DNA from: Acidobacteria bacterium 28-9
GTDB taxonomy: Bacteria; Acidobacteriota; Blastocatellia; Pyrinomonadales; Pyrinomonadaceae
DNA length: 64,000 nucleotides
Assembly (NCBI GenBank): GCA_002050355.1
Contig: MWYY01000051.1
Span: 39,380-103,379, forward strand
Direction: 5' to 3'
The notes beneath the pieces are model-generated. The model was not told the DNA's origin, made no database searches, and was given only the letters and a program-made list of their open reading frames with translations. Position numbers and translations under genes: made by a program. Below, piece by piece: positions 25,702 through 33,667 of the stretch (position 1 is the first letter of the stretch; each line of letters begins with the position of its first letter).

Positions 25702-25899
25702 ATGAAACTTTTAGGAACAAAAGAAGCGGCTGAAAAATTAGGTGTAAGTTTGCGCCGTGTTCAACAACTAATTGAACAAAAAACACTTCCGGCGCAGAGA
25801 ATCGGACGCGATTATTTAATTCAGGAAAAGGATTTGAATAAGGTTACGATTCACGGCAAAGCCGGGCGACCGGCGAAAGTAAAAAGTGAAAAGAATTAA
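25702..25899 (+). CDS. Excisionase/MerR-type HTH protein
   Basis: The 65-residue protein has a winged HTH of the HTH_17 type (LLGTKEAAEKLGVSLRRVQQLIEQKTLPAQRIGRDYLIQEKDL) and a basic tail ending AGRPAKVKSEKN. Proteins like this serve as recombination directionality factors or small regulators in integrated elements. Its place near the right att repeat, opposite the integrase, fits an excisionase. The mRNA seems leaderless. The next gene overlaps its end. Confidence 0.75.
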   Translation: MKLLGTKEAAEKLGVSLRRVQQLIEQKTLPAQRIGRDYLIQEKDLNKVTIHGKAGRPAKVKSEKN

Positions 25900-26062
25900 A
25901 GATATTGAGAATCCGCTTGAACGCTTCGAAGCGCAATTCGAGCGGACGCGGAAAATTGAAGCCGTCCGGGAAAGGCGGAGATTATACAAAATAGTTATAA
26001 AACTAAATGTCGGTATAATCTCGATTCTTTGCGCTGTGTTTGCCGTCTATATGCAATTTTGA
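25886..26062 (+). CDS. Small single-pass membrane protein (58 aa)
   Basis: A GTG at 25886, overlapping the end of the HTH gene by 14 bases, opens a 58-residue frame. The first 35 residues are highly charged (NPLERFEAQFERTRKIEAVRERRR), and the last 20 form a hydrophobic helix (VGIISILCAVFAVYMQF). The overlap supports translation with the HTH gene. Function unknown. Confidence 0.5.
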   Translation: MKRIKDIENPLERFEAQFERTRKIEAVRERRRLYKIVIKLNVGIISILCAVFAVYMQF

Positions 26063-26108
26063 GCAAAGAAAATTTACCGGCATCTAAAGAACACAAACGA
26101 TTATATTT

Positions 26109-26318
26109 ATGATTTATGGACTTTTAGAAGCAGAAACAGCTAAAGACTTGGAACTGAAAATAAATCAAAAATTGGCTGCCGGTTGGGAACTTTATGGAGA
26201 TTTAATAACCGCCATTAAACCTATTACATCAGAAGTTCGCGGCGGTATTGGTTTTTCTGTCGAAGCTAAGGTAATAATGTTTCAAGCCGTTATAAAAAAC
26301 GAATCTGCTAAGGAATAA
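26109..26318 (+). CDS. DUF1737-like small protein
   Basis: The 69-residue protein reads MIYGLLEAETAKDLELKINQ, then KLAAGWELYGDLITAI, a pattern (helix, then GWxxxG) typical of DUF1737 proteins, which are common in phages and elements. A hairpin (26333-26361, 10 of 11 paired) follows the stop. Function unknown. Confidence 0.6.
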   Translation: MIYGLLEAETAKDLELKINQKLAAGWELYGDLITAIKPITSEVRGGIGFSVEAKVIMFQAVIKNESAKE

Positions 26319-26440
26319 TTTCCAAAAGAAAAACGGCTTGAGATTCTAACTCTCAAACCGTCTCTACCCAGTTCTTTGACAACTGAATATCCAATTAAGC
26401 AAAAGCAGTCTATCAAAGTAATTTGATTGGTTGCAAACGC

Positions 26441-26457
26441 CTGTATCTAATAATGTA
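26441..26457. repeat. Right attachment repeat (attR core)
   Basis: CTGTATCTAATAATGTA, identical to 16583-16599. ispD begins 107 bases downstream. Confidence 0.75.
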
Positions 26458-26563
26458 TCTGTTACTTGCTTTTATAGAGTAATACAGAGCAACAAAACAT
26501 CTTTAGATATTCAATAGATAACACTCTGTAACATTCGGTAAGTATAAGTAAAATAAGCTGTTT

Positions 26564-27241
26564 ATGAATTCTGCAATAATAGTCGCAGCCGGAAGCGGAA
26601 CGAGATTTGGCACCGATAAGGCAAAACAGTTTCTTGAAATCTTCGGAAAACCTGTTGTCATTTATGCCTTAGAACGTTTTGAGTTTTGCCCGCAGATTGA
26701 CGAAATCATTCTCGTTCTTCCGACGGCTGAAATCAAAAATTTTCAAAAAATTACCGAAAAATATAACCTAAAAAAACTCTTCAAAATAATTGCGGGCGGA
26801 GCGACGCGTGCCGACTCGGTTTGGAACGGTTTGAATGCGATTGACGCTGAAACAGCTGAAATAGTTGCCGTCCACGACGGCGCAAGACCGCTTGTGGCGA
26901 GCGAAGAAATCACAAAAACAATTGAAAAAGCCCGGGAAACAGGCGCGGCTTGTTTGGTTGCAAACGTAACCGACACGATTAAGGAAATTAAGGACGGAAA
27001 AATCGTCCAAACTATTGACCGCACAAAATTAAGACGGGCTTTAACGCCGCAGTGTTTTCGTTACAAAATTTTAAAAAGGGCTTTTGAAGAAAACAAATTT
27101 GACGACGCAGTAACAGACGAAAGTTTTCTGGCTGAAAAACTCGGCATCGAAGTTTCGATTGTCGAAGGCAGCGGGCGAAACATAAAAATTACGCACGAGG
27201 AAGATTTGTCTTTAGCCGAAAGTTTATTGAGCAGATGCTAG
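26564..27241 (+). CDS. ispD: 2-C-methyl-D-erythritol 4-phosphate cytidylyltransferase
   Basis: The 225-residue enzyme couples CTP to MEP in the non-mevalonate isoprenoid pathway. It shows the N-terminal nucleotide loop VAAGSGTRFG, VHDGARPL near 105, and TDTIKEI and the C-terminal NIKITHEEDL. Length is usual. ispF follows 64 bases downstream. The last residues and the stop are encoded within a 7-nt repeat array. The first 12 bases (ATGAATTCTGCA) also occur at 16487-16498 on the other side of the integrated element. Confidence 0.95.
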   Translation: MNSAIIVAAGSGTRFGTDKAKQFLEIFGKPVVIYALERFEFCPQIDEIILVLPTAEIKNFQKITEKYNLKKLFKIIAGGATRADSVWNGLNAIDAETAEIVAVHDGARPLVASEEITKTIEKARETGAACLVANVTDTIKEIKDGKIVQTIDRTKLRRALTPQCFRYKILKRAFEENKFDDAVTDESFLAEKLGIEVSIVEGSGRNIKITHEEDLSLAESLLSRC

Positions 27242-27302
27242 ATGTCAGATGCTAGGTATCAGTTTCTGATTCTAACTAACATCTGATATCTAATATCTGA
27301 CA
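27233..27302. repeat. 7-nt-period palindromic array between ispD and ispF
   Basis: AGATGCT, AGATGTC, AGATGCT and AGGTATC run from 27233; TCTGATA, TCTAATA and TCTGACA follow at 27282-27302, and the two halves are complementary. It takes up nearly the whole ispD-ispF gap, including the ispD stop and the site where an ispF ribosome binding site should be. Confidence 0.8.
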
Positions 27303-27305
27303 TCT

Positions 27306-27782
27306 ATGATACGCATCGGATATGGCAACGACGTTCATCGTCTTGAGGTGGGCAGACCGCTTATTTTGGGCGGCGTTCGGATTGAATCAGACCTGGGCGC
27401 AGTCGGGCATTCGGATGCTGACGCGCTGGCACACGCCGTTACTGACGCAATTCTCGGCGCGCTTGCGCTCGGCGACATCGGCGCGCACTTTTCTGACAAA
27501 GACGCGCGCTGGAAAAACGCCGACAGCTTTGTTTTTTTGGCGCGGGCAGTTGAAATGATGAAGGAAAAAGGTTTTGCGCTCGTCAATATTGATTCGACAA
27601 TCAATTTGGAAAAGCCGAACCTACGCTTTTACATCGATGAAATGCGGAAAAATTTGGCGGAAGTTTTAGAAATAGAAATAGATTCGGTCAGTGTCAAAGC
27701 GAAAACCGGCGAAGGCGTCGATTCGGTCGGCGAGCAAAAAGCGGTCAAAGTCGAAGCGATTGTTCTGCTGCAAACAAAATAA
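27306..27782 (+). CDS. ispF: 2-C-methyl-D-erythritol 2,4-cyclodiphosphate synthase
   Basis: The 158-residue enzyme forms the cyclic diphosphate in the MEP pathway. It shows the zinc ligands Asp9 and His11 (GNDVHRL), GHSDADALAHAVTDAILGA and a C-terminal KAKTGEGVDSVGE. Length is usual. It follows ispD and no Shine-Dalgarno sequence is seen, because a repeat palindrome ends three bases before the ATG. A strong terminator follows. Confidence 0.95.
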   Translation: MIRIGYGNDVHRLEVGRPLILGGVRIESDLGAVGHSDADALAHAVTDAILGALALGDIGAHFSDKDARWKNADSFVFLARAVEMMKEKGFALVNIDSTINLEKPNLRFYIDEMRKNLAEVLEIEIDSVSVKAKTGEGVDSVGEQKAVKVEAIVLLQTK

Positions 27783-27820
27783 AAAGACCGTTCGTACTGA
27801 AAAATACGAACGGTCTTTTT
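27781..27820. terminator. Bidirectional terminator
   Basis: AAAAAGACCGTTCGTA and its exact complement form a 16-bp stem with an 8-base loop. It serves ispF and the convergent gene at 27844. Confidence 0.92.
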
Positions 27821-27843
27821 AGCAAATTAAATTCAAACAATAT

Positions 27844-28398
27844 TTATTGAATTTGCGACGGAGCCGTTGCGCCATATTTCGCGCCCGAAAGTAAAACCTG
27901 TTGCCACGTAGACTCTATATCTCGATTATATTTGCGGCTAGTTTGAAAAAAAATGGAGTCATCCGAAATCGTCCGATCTGCTTCTTCAAGAAAATCCGCA
28001 TAATCGCGCCACGCTTTCATATGCTTCTGCCAGGCGCTTTGAAATTCCTGCGGCAAGCCATCATCATTCAAATTTCCTGATTTATCGGCATATTCCGAAG
28101 TAGCTTCAACGTATTCGGCGAATGACGGACGATAAAAATTTCCGTTGACGGGACGCAACTTTACATCTCGCTCGCGTCCGTAGTTATCGTCTTTTCGCAA
28201 AATAAATTCGATTTTACCGGCAACAGAATTGTTCGCGCGATCTCCAAAACAACTTGTCGGCTTTGTATTGGAAGAAACCGGCGCAACGACAAAAACCGTT
28301 TGAGGTTCGCTTTTGTCAATGAACAAACCGGCAAAAGCAGTCGAAAAAATAAACGCGAAGGAAAAGGCGGCGATCGATAAAATTGTTTTAATTCTCAT
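27844..28398 (-). CDS. Secreted protein, unknown
   Basis: The 184-residue protein has a signal peptide (MRIKTILSIAAFSFAFIFSTAFA-G). The mature part has one early cysteine (TSCFGDRANNSV) and is otherwise without recognised motifs; the second half is rich in Trp, Tyr, Asp and Ser (SAWQKHMKAWRDYADFLEE) and probably helical. An ATG seven codons upstream (28419) is an alternative start; neither has a clear ribosome binding site. Function unknown. Confidence 0.6.
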   Translation of the reverse strand: MRIKTILSIAAFSFAFIFSTAFAGLFIDKSEPQTVFVVAPVSSNTKPTSCFGDRANNSVAGKIEFILRKDDNYGRERDVKLRPVNGNFYRPSFAEYVEATSEYADKSGNLNDDGLPQEFQSAWQKHMKAWRDYADFLEEADRTISDDSIFFQTSRKYNRDIESTWQQVLLSGAKYGATAPSQIQ

Positions 28399-28500
28399 AG
28401 CAAATTTATTATCGCGCATTACGACAAAAAAGAAAATGTTTTGAGAGAAATTTTGTAAAAAAATTGTGCCGCCGGTGAAAAATCTGTAAAGTTACTTGCA

Positions 28501-29817
28501 ATGAGTCCGCAAGATTTAATCCGCAAAAAACGCGACGGCAAAAGGTTTACGCCCGCAGAAATAGACGCTTTTGTACAAGGCGTTTGCGACGGAACCTGGG
28601 CTGATTATCAAACGTCTGCGCTGTTGATGGCAATGTTCGTCAACGGTTTGAATCTTGCGGAACAAAACGCTTTAACAAGCGCTATGCTTGCGTCGGGCGA
28701 GCATTTCGATTTTTCCGAACTCGATGCGCCGGTAGCCGATAAACATTCGACCGGCGGCGTTGGCGATAAAACGTCGCTTCTGATTGCGCCGATGGTTGCT
28801 GCGTGCGGCGTGTATGTTCCGATGATTTCCGGTCGCGGTCTCGGATATACGGGCGGAACGCTCGACAAACTCGAATCAATCAGCGGTTACAACGTCCGTT
28901 TGTCGAAAAGCGAATTCAAAAAAACGTTAAAAAAATGCGGGTTCGCGCTTGCCGGACAAACCGAAAATATCGTTCCGGCTGACAAAAAACTTTATGCTTT
29001 GCGCGACGCGACGGCGACCGTCGAATCAATTCCTCTAATTGTCGCTTCGATTATGTCGAAAAAATTAGCCGAAGGCTTGGATGCGCTGGTTTTGGACGTG
29101 AAAACCGGTAGCGGCGCATTTATGCAAAGCGAGCGCGACGTGCGACGGCTTGCCAGAGCATTGGTCAAAACTGGAAATGCTTTCGACGTGAAAACCGAAG
29201 CCGTCATCTCTGATATGAATCAGCCGCTCGGACAATATGTCGGCAACGCGCTGGAAGTTTTCGAGTGTCTAAAACTATTGAGAAACGACGCCGAGGCGCA
29301 GACCAAACCGACACTTGATTTATCAATCGAACTGGCGGCGCGAATATTGATTTTGTGCGGTGTTGCTGACACGATTGAGAGTTCAAACTTGAAAATTCAA
29401 AATGTCTTGGCGAGCGGCGAAGCGTTGGAAAAGTTTCGGCAAAACATAGAATTACAAGGCGGAGACGCAAAAATCTGCGACGACCCGGAAGTTTTACTGG
29501 ATAAACATCTTCTCAAAATTAAAATTAAATCGCCCGCGAGCGGTTACATCTCGAAGATTGACGCAGGCGAAATCGGCAGAGCCATTTCGGCAATCGGCGG
29601 CGGACGTGTAAAAGTCGAAGACCAAATTGATTGTGCAGTTGGTTACGCTTGCGAAAAAAAGTTGGGAGATGCGGTTGCAGAACACGAAACTTTAGGTACG
29701 CTTTTTTGCCGCTCGGAAGCGCAAGCCGCAAAAGTTCTTGCAAAACTGCAAATGGCATATAAAATAGGAGATGAAAAATCGCCTAAACCAAAATTAATCA
29801 AGGAAATTATTAAATAA
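28501..29817 (+). CDS. pdp: Pyrimidine-nucleoside (thymidine) phosphorylase
   Basis: The 438-residue enzyme splits thymidine, deoxyuridine or uridine with phosphate. The signature KHSTGGVGDKTSL stands at 81-93; SGRGLGYTGGTLDKLESI follows near 118, and the C-terminal PYNP domain is present (SPASGYISKIDAGEIGRA). deoA is a possible alternative name. With the BMP-type binding protein and ATPase downstream it suggests uptake and breakdown of nucleosides. Confidence 0.93.
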   Translation: MSPQDLIRKKRDGKRFTPAEIDAFVQGVCDGTWADYQTSALLMAMFVNGLNLAEQNALTSAMLASGEHFDFSELDAPVADKHSTGGVGDKTSLLIAPMVAACGVYVPMISGRGLGYTGGTLDKLESISGYNVRLSKSEFKKTLKKCGFALAGQTENIVPADKKLYALRDATATVESIPLIVASIMSKKLAEGLDALVLDVKTGSGAFMQSERDVRRLARALVKTGNAFDVKTEAVISDMNQPLGQYVGNALEVFECLKLLRNDAEAQTKPTLDLSIELAARILILCGVADTIESSNLKIQNVLASGEALEKFRQNIELQGGDAKICDDPEVLLDKHLLKIKIKSPASGYISKIDAGEIGRAISAIGGGRVKVEDQIDCAVGYACEKKLGDAVAEHETLGTLFCRSEAQAAKVLAKLQMAYKIGDEKSPKPKLIKEIIK

Positions 29818-29834
29818 AAAGGAAGTACATACTC

Positions 29835-32048
29835 ATGAAGAAGATAAATTTTACCTTGCTCGGCTTATTGTTAGTGCTTCAGGTCGGTTTTGTTCGTTCA
29901 CAGGACGATTCGGAAGTCGTAAAAATCAACACCAGCGTTATTCAGGTTGATGCGACCGTAACGGATAAAAATGGAAGAGTTATAACAGATTTAAAACCTG
30001 AAGATTTCGAGATTTTTGAGAACGGCACAAAGCGGCAAATAACCGGTTTTTCATTCATAGATTCGAGCGGCAAAACCGGCAATGTTTCAGGCGGATTGTT
30101 GCTGACCGGCACAAATTCCAATTTGGCTGCCCCGCCGCTGCCCGCCGCCGGGCAAATCCGCAGAATTCTCGCCGTTGTCATTGACGATTTATTGCTTTCG
30201 AAAACCGGCGTGGAATATGCAAAAAGGGAAATTACCAAGTTTGTCGGGCAGCAGGTCGAGCCGGGCGATTTGGTAGCTATTATTAAAACCAGCGGAAGCG
30301 TCGGCGTTCTGCAAAAATTCACAAGCGATAAGGCGCAGCTTCTGAAATCAATCGAAAGCATCAGCTTTCACCCGCTGACCTCGATTGGAACGAGTCGTTT
30401 TGCGCCGATAGGAATCAGTTTTTCCAACCAAATTATCAGCAATATTACCACCGGCGGCGCGGTCAGCGGCTCGTCGTCGGTCGTTTCAAACCGAAGTGAC
30501 ATTGAAGCATCCAGTAATACTTTCAGAAATCAATTAAACGCTTTGGGCGGTTTACAGGTATTGAGAAATACGATTGACGCGATGGGTTATTTGAAAGGGA
30601 AAAAGACGTTGCTGTTCGTTTCTGAAGGCGCGAATCTTGGATTTTCACTGGAAAATAAAGACGCGGTGAACTCCGTAAATGACAACGAAATAACACTGGC
30701 AACCGAAAATTCCCTGAAAATCGTTGACCGAAATTTTGAGATAAACAGTTTTTTGCAAGTTATCACCGAATCGGCTAACCGCAACTCGGTTTCGATTTTT
30801 CCGATTGACCCGAGCGGAGCGGCGGCGACTAATTTATCGGCGGATGATTCAACACGCGGCGGGATGTTCGACAGCATGTCAAGGGCGCAGATAGATGCGG
30901 TAAGTGTTGGAAGAAGCGACAACATCCGAACCGCGCAGGAAACCCTCAAATATTTGGCGCGCGAAACGGGCGGCAAAGCCTTTATTAATAAAAACGACTA
31001 CGGCAAGGAAATAAAAGACGTTTTCGACGCGCTAAAAGGTTATTATCTACTGGCTTACGAGCCGGACGAAGGGACTTTCAATGTTAAGGACAGCCGTTTT
31101 AACAAACTTGAGATCAAGGTTAAACGTCCGAATCTGAACGTCAGTTATCGAAGCGGATTTTTCAACGTCTCGACCGGCAGCAAGCAAAAACCGACTGCCG
31201 CCGGAGACGAAATTTTGCAGAAGCTATTTGTCCCTTACAATTTTTCCGACATCGGTGTCGAAGTTACTTCGATTTATGCGGGAACTGAAAAAAATAACGC
31301 GACGATTCGTTCCTTTATCAACATACTGCCGAACAATTTAACCGTTTCGGATAATACGACAGAAAAAAAGAGTGCTAAATTCGACCTTGTAGTAGCGATT
31401 TTTAACGAAGACGGAGTTACGGTCGGCAGTTCGGCGAGAAATTACGAAGTTTCATTCGATGCAAAATCATACGATAATTTCCTGAAAAGCGGCGTGGTTT
31501 CCAATTTGACGTTCAACATCCAGAAAGCCGGAACTTACCGCATCAAGGTTTTAGTCAAAGACAGTAAATCGAATAAAATCGGAACGAATTCGCAAACAGT
31601 CTTCGTCCCGGACACGGAAAAGCAGCTGATTGGCCTTTCGGGATTTCTGCTGCAAAATTATACGGCGGCACAGTGGCAGGATTTGCAAAAAAATCCGGCG
31701 AGCGCAAATCCGCAAAAAATGCAGATTGACACGGCTTTCAGGCATTTCAAAAAGGGAACCGTTCTAGCTTTTACCTACGCGCTTAATCTTTCGCCTACAT
31801 TAGCCAAAAACGGAAATTCAAAACTGACCTTGACGACGAAATTACTAAAAGACAATCAGGTGGTTTTTACCTTCGCGCCGGAAGAGATACCGATTGCCGG
31901 GCAAACGGCACAAAGAGTTAATCGTCGAAGTGCTTTTAATCTCGGGACGGAAATGCCGCGAGGCAAATATACTTTACAAACCGTTGCCGATACTGATAAA
32001 TCTCACAACACCGAAATGCAAAGCATCGATTTTGAAGTCGTCGAATAA
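29835..32048 (+). CDS. Secreted VWFA-related protein (acidobacterial type)
   Basis: The 737-residue protein has a signal peptide (to about VRS-Q) and the acidobacterial VWFA-related domain: VIQVDATVTDKNGRVITDLKPEDFEIFENG near residue 35, then a VWA fold to about 430 (AVVIDDLLLSKTGVEYAKRE, KTLLFVSEGANLG, GYYLLAYEP). The C-terminal 300 residues are beta-rich and unassigned. These proteins are exported and expanded in Acidobacteriota; ligand unknown. It starts 17 bases after pdp, with AAAAGGAAG before the ATG. Confidence 0.85.
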   Translation: MKKINFTLLGLLLVLQVGFVRSQDDSEVVKINTSVIQVDATVTDKNGRVITDLKPEDFEIFENGTKRQITGFSFIDSSGKTGNVSGGLLLTGTNSNLAAPPLPAAGQIRRILAVVIDDLLLSKTGVEYAKREITKFVGQQVEPGDLVAIIKTSGSVGVLQKFTSDKAQLLKSIESISFHPLTSIGTSRFAPIGISFSNQIISNITTGGAVSGSSSVVSNRSDIEASSNTFRNQLNALGGLQVLRNTIDAMGYLKGKKTLLFVSEGANLGFSLENKDAVNSVNDNEITLATENSLKIVDRNFEINSFLQVITESANRNSVSIFPIDPSGAAATNLSADDSTRGGMFDSMSRAQIDAVSVGRSDNIRTAQETLKYLARETGGKAFINKNDYGKEIKDVFDALKGYYLLAYEPDEGTFNVKDSRFNKLEIKVKRPNLNVSYRSGFFNVSTGSKQKPTAAGDEILQKLFVPYNFSDIGVEVTSIYAGTEKNNATIRSFINILPNNLTVSDNTTEKKSAKFDLVVAIFNEDGVTVGSSARNYEVSFDAKSYDNFLKSGVVSNLTFNIQKAGTYRIKVLVKDSKSNKIGTNSQTVFVPDTEKQLIGLSGFLLQNYTAAQWQDLQKNPASANPQKMQIDTAFRHFKKGTVLAFTYALNLSPTLAKNGNSKLTLTTKLLKDNQVVFTFAPEEIPIAGQTAQRVNRRSAFNLGTEMPRGKYTLQTVADTDKSHNTEMQSIDFEVVE

Positions 32049-32052
32049 CCTT

Positions 32053-33105
32053 ATGAACGCTAAAATTTTGTCTGTTTTACTCTTTTCAATTTTAATTTTC
32101 ACTGTTTCTTCTTGCGGAACTTTGACCGAAGCGAACGATGAAAAAAGTAAAATCAAGGTCGGTATCGTTTTCGACATTGGCGGGAAAAACGACCGTTCGT
32201 TTAACGCGGCGGCGTGGGAAGGCGTCAGGCGCGCGCAGAAGGATTTTGATATTGTGCTTCGAGATGTCGAGCCCGGAAACCCGACTTCGATTGAACCGGC
32301 GATGCGCGCCTTCGCCGAGCGAAATTTCGATTTGATAATCGGCGTCGGTTTTGCGCAAGGTCCGATTATGCAGAAAGTCGCCACCGATTTTCCGAATATA
32401 AAATTTGCTATTGTAGATGGCGTAATTCTTGATAAGGAAGGAAAGCCTCTGCCAAACGTTGCGTCTCTGGTTTTCCGCGAACACGAAGGCTCGTATCTTG
32501 TCGGAATGATTGCGGCGCAAAAATCGAAAACCGGCATTCTCGGGTTTGTCGGCGGAATGGATATTCCGCTTATTCACAGATTCGAGACGGGTTATGAGGA
32601 AGGCGCAAGGTCTATTAATCCGAATATTAAAGTCATCGACAACTATGTCGGCGTAACCGATTCGGCGTGGAATAACCCGGGCAAAGGTAAGGAACTCGCT
32701 CTTAATCAAATTGATAAAGGCGCGGACGTAATTTTTACGGCGGCGGGAAATTCCGGCTTGGGCGCGTTCGACGCTGTTGAGCAATACGGCAAAAATGAAA
32801 GCGGTGAGGCAAACAAATTCGTCATCGGCGTTGACTCGAATCAAAACGGACAAAAGCCCGGATTCGTTTTAACTTCGATGGTCAAGCGCGTTGACAACGC
32901 CGTTTACGATGTCGTCAAAGAAATTCTCGACGGCAAATTTGCGGGCGGCTTTCACACTTTCGGACTCGACAAAGACGGCGTCGCTTACGCGATGGACGAT
33001 AATAATAAAACTTTAATTTCACCGGAAATTTTGCAAAAAGTCGAAGAAGCAAAAGGCAAAATCGTTGCAGGCGAGATAAAAGTAACAGACGCGATGGCAA
33101 AGTGA
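32053..33105 (+). CDS. BMP/PnrA-type nucleoside-binding lipoprotein
   Basis: The 350-residue protein has a lipoprotein signal peptide with lipobox VSSC (Cys21) and the basic membrane protein fold: KVGIVFDIGGKNDRSFNAAAWEG, then FVGGMDIPLIHRFETGYEEGA, then VIGVDSNQNGQKPG. Members bind purine or pyrimidine nucleosides for ABC import. The start at 32053, four bases after the VWA stop, gives a proper signal peptide. The matching ATPase follows one gene later. Confidence 0.9.
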   Translation: MNAKILSVLLFSILIFTVSSCGTLTEANDEKSKIKVGIVFDIGGKNDRSFNAAAWEGVRRAQKDFDIVLRDVEPGNPTSIEPAMRAFAERNFDLIIGVGFAQGPIMQKVATDFPNIKFAIVDGVILDKEGKPLPNVASLVFREHEGSYLVGMIAAQKSKTGILGFVGGMDIPLIHRFETGYEEGARSINPNIKVIDNYVGVTDSAWNNPGKGKELALNQIDKGADVIFTAAGNSGLGAFDAVEQYGKNESGEANKFVIGVDSNQNGQKPGFVLTSMVKRVDNAVYDVVKEILDGKFAGGFHTFGLDKDGVAYAMDDNNKTLISPEILQKVEEAKGKIVAGEIKVTDAMAK

Positions 33106-33115
33106 GGAGTTAATT

Positions 33116-33667
33116 ATGTTTTTTAAACGTATTCTTCCAATCGGTATTATTTTTTTGGCAAGTGCAATTGGTTTTCATAAATACCAAAATCCCTGTATCG
33201 AAACAGTTGATTACACATATCAAAACGGCTGGCAAGGAGAAAACCCGTTTAGTATTAAGGTCGAAAGAATTCCTGAAAGTTATATTTTCCTAGCAGCCAT
33301 TGGCGGAGCAAATTACGTTTTCTCTGCACGACTAGGTAATTCGGAATATTGGCAGCAAATAATGAGTGTTCATCACGATGACCCGATTGATATTTCAAGA
33401 GACAGCATAAAAATCGTCAGCAAAAAAGTTGCCTTTACGTTTATGAATGGCGATTATGCCGTAACATCTGACGGCGGAAAAACTTGGACTCTTTGGGACG
33501 TGGACAAAATACCGAATTGGAATTTTTCGGATTACGGAAACATTAAAGAAGTAACGGTTTCAGAAAACGGCGTTGGCTCGCTTAAGCTAAATCCTTTGGG
33601 GAAACACAAGGAAATTCCAGAATTTTACGCAAGCGATTTCGGTAAAAATTGGAAACAAATAAAGTAA
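33116..33667 (+). CDS. Exported or membrane-anchored protein, unknown
   Basis: The 183-residue protein starts with a hydrophobic segment ([18 protein letters not shown]). The rest is beta-rich, and the phrases [16 protein letters not shown] and [13 protein letters not shown] are BNR/sialidase-type Asp-box repeats, as in beta-propeller proteins, although the chain is too short for a full propeller. It lies between the BMP lipoprotein and its ATPase and overlaps the ATPase start (TAATG). Confidence 0.6.
   Translation: MFFKRILPIGIIFLASAIGFHKYQNPCIETVDYTYQNGWQGENPFSIKVERIPESYIFLAAIGGANYVFSARLGNSEYWQQIMSVHHDDPIDISRDSIKIVSKKVAFTFMNGDYAVTSDGGKTWTLWDVDKIPNWNFSDYGNIKEVTVSENGVGSLKLNPLGKHKEIPEFYASDFGKNWKQIK

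Larger units (their letters stand above)
16583..26457. mobile_element. Integrated element with tyrosine integrase (about 9.9 kb)
   Basis: The 17-bp direct repeat CTGTATCTAATAATGTA lies at both ends (16583-16599 and 26441-26457). An integrase gene begins 27 bases inside the left end, and an excisionase-like HTH gene lies near the right end. Inside are phage-type remnants (17780-18765), broken genes, and cargo of secreted proteins, aqpZ and a hydrolase. It sits between yacL and ispD, a gene pair often adjacent in other bacteria. A 16-bp inverted repeat, AAGCAAAAGCAGTCTA, lies near both ends (16627-16642 reversed, 26397-26412). Confidence 0.8.

Noticed and set aside
16583..26457. Complete prophage
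   Set aside because: No capsid, tail, portal or large-terminase gene is seen; only short remnants are present.
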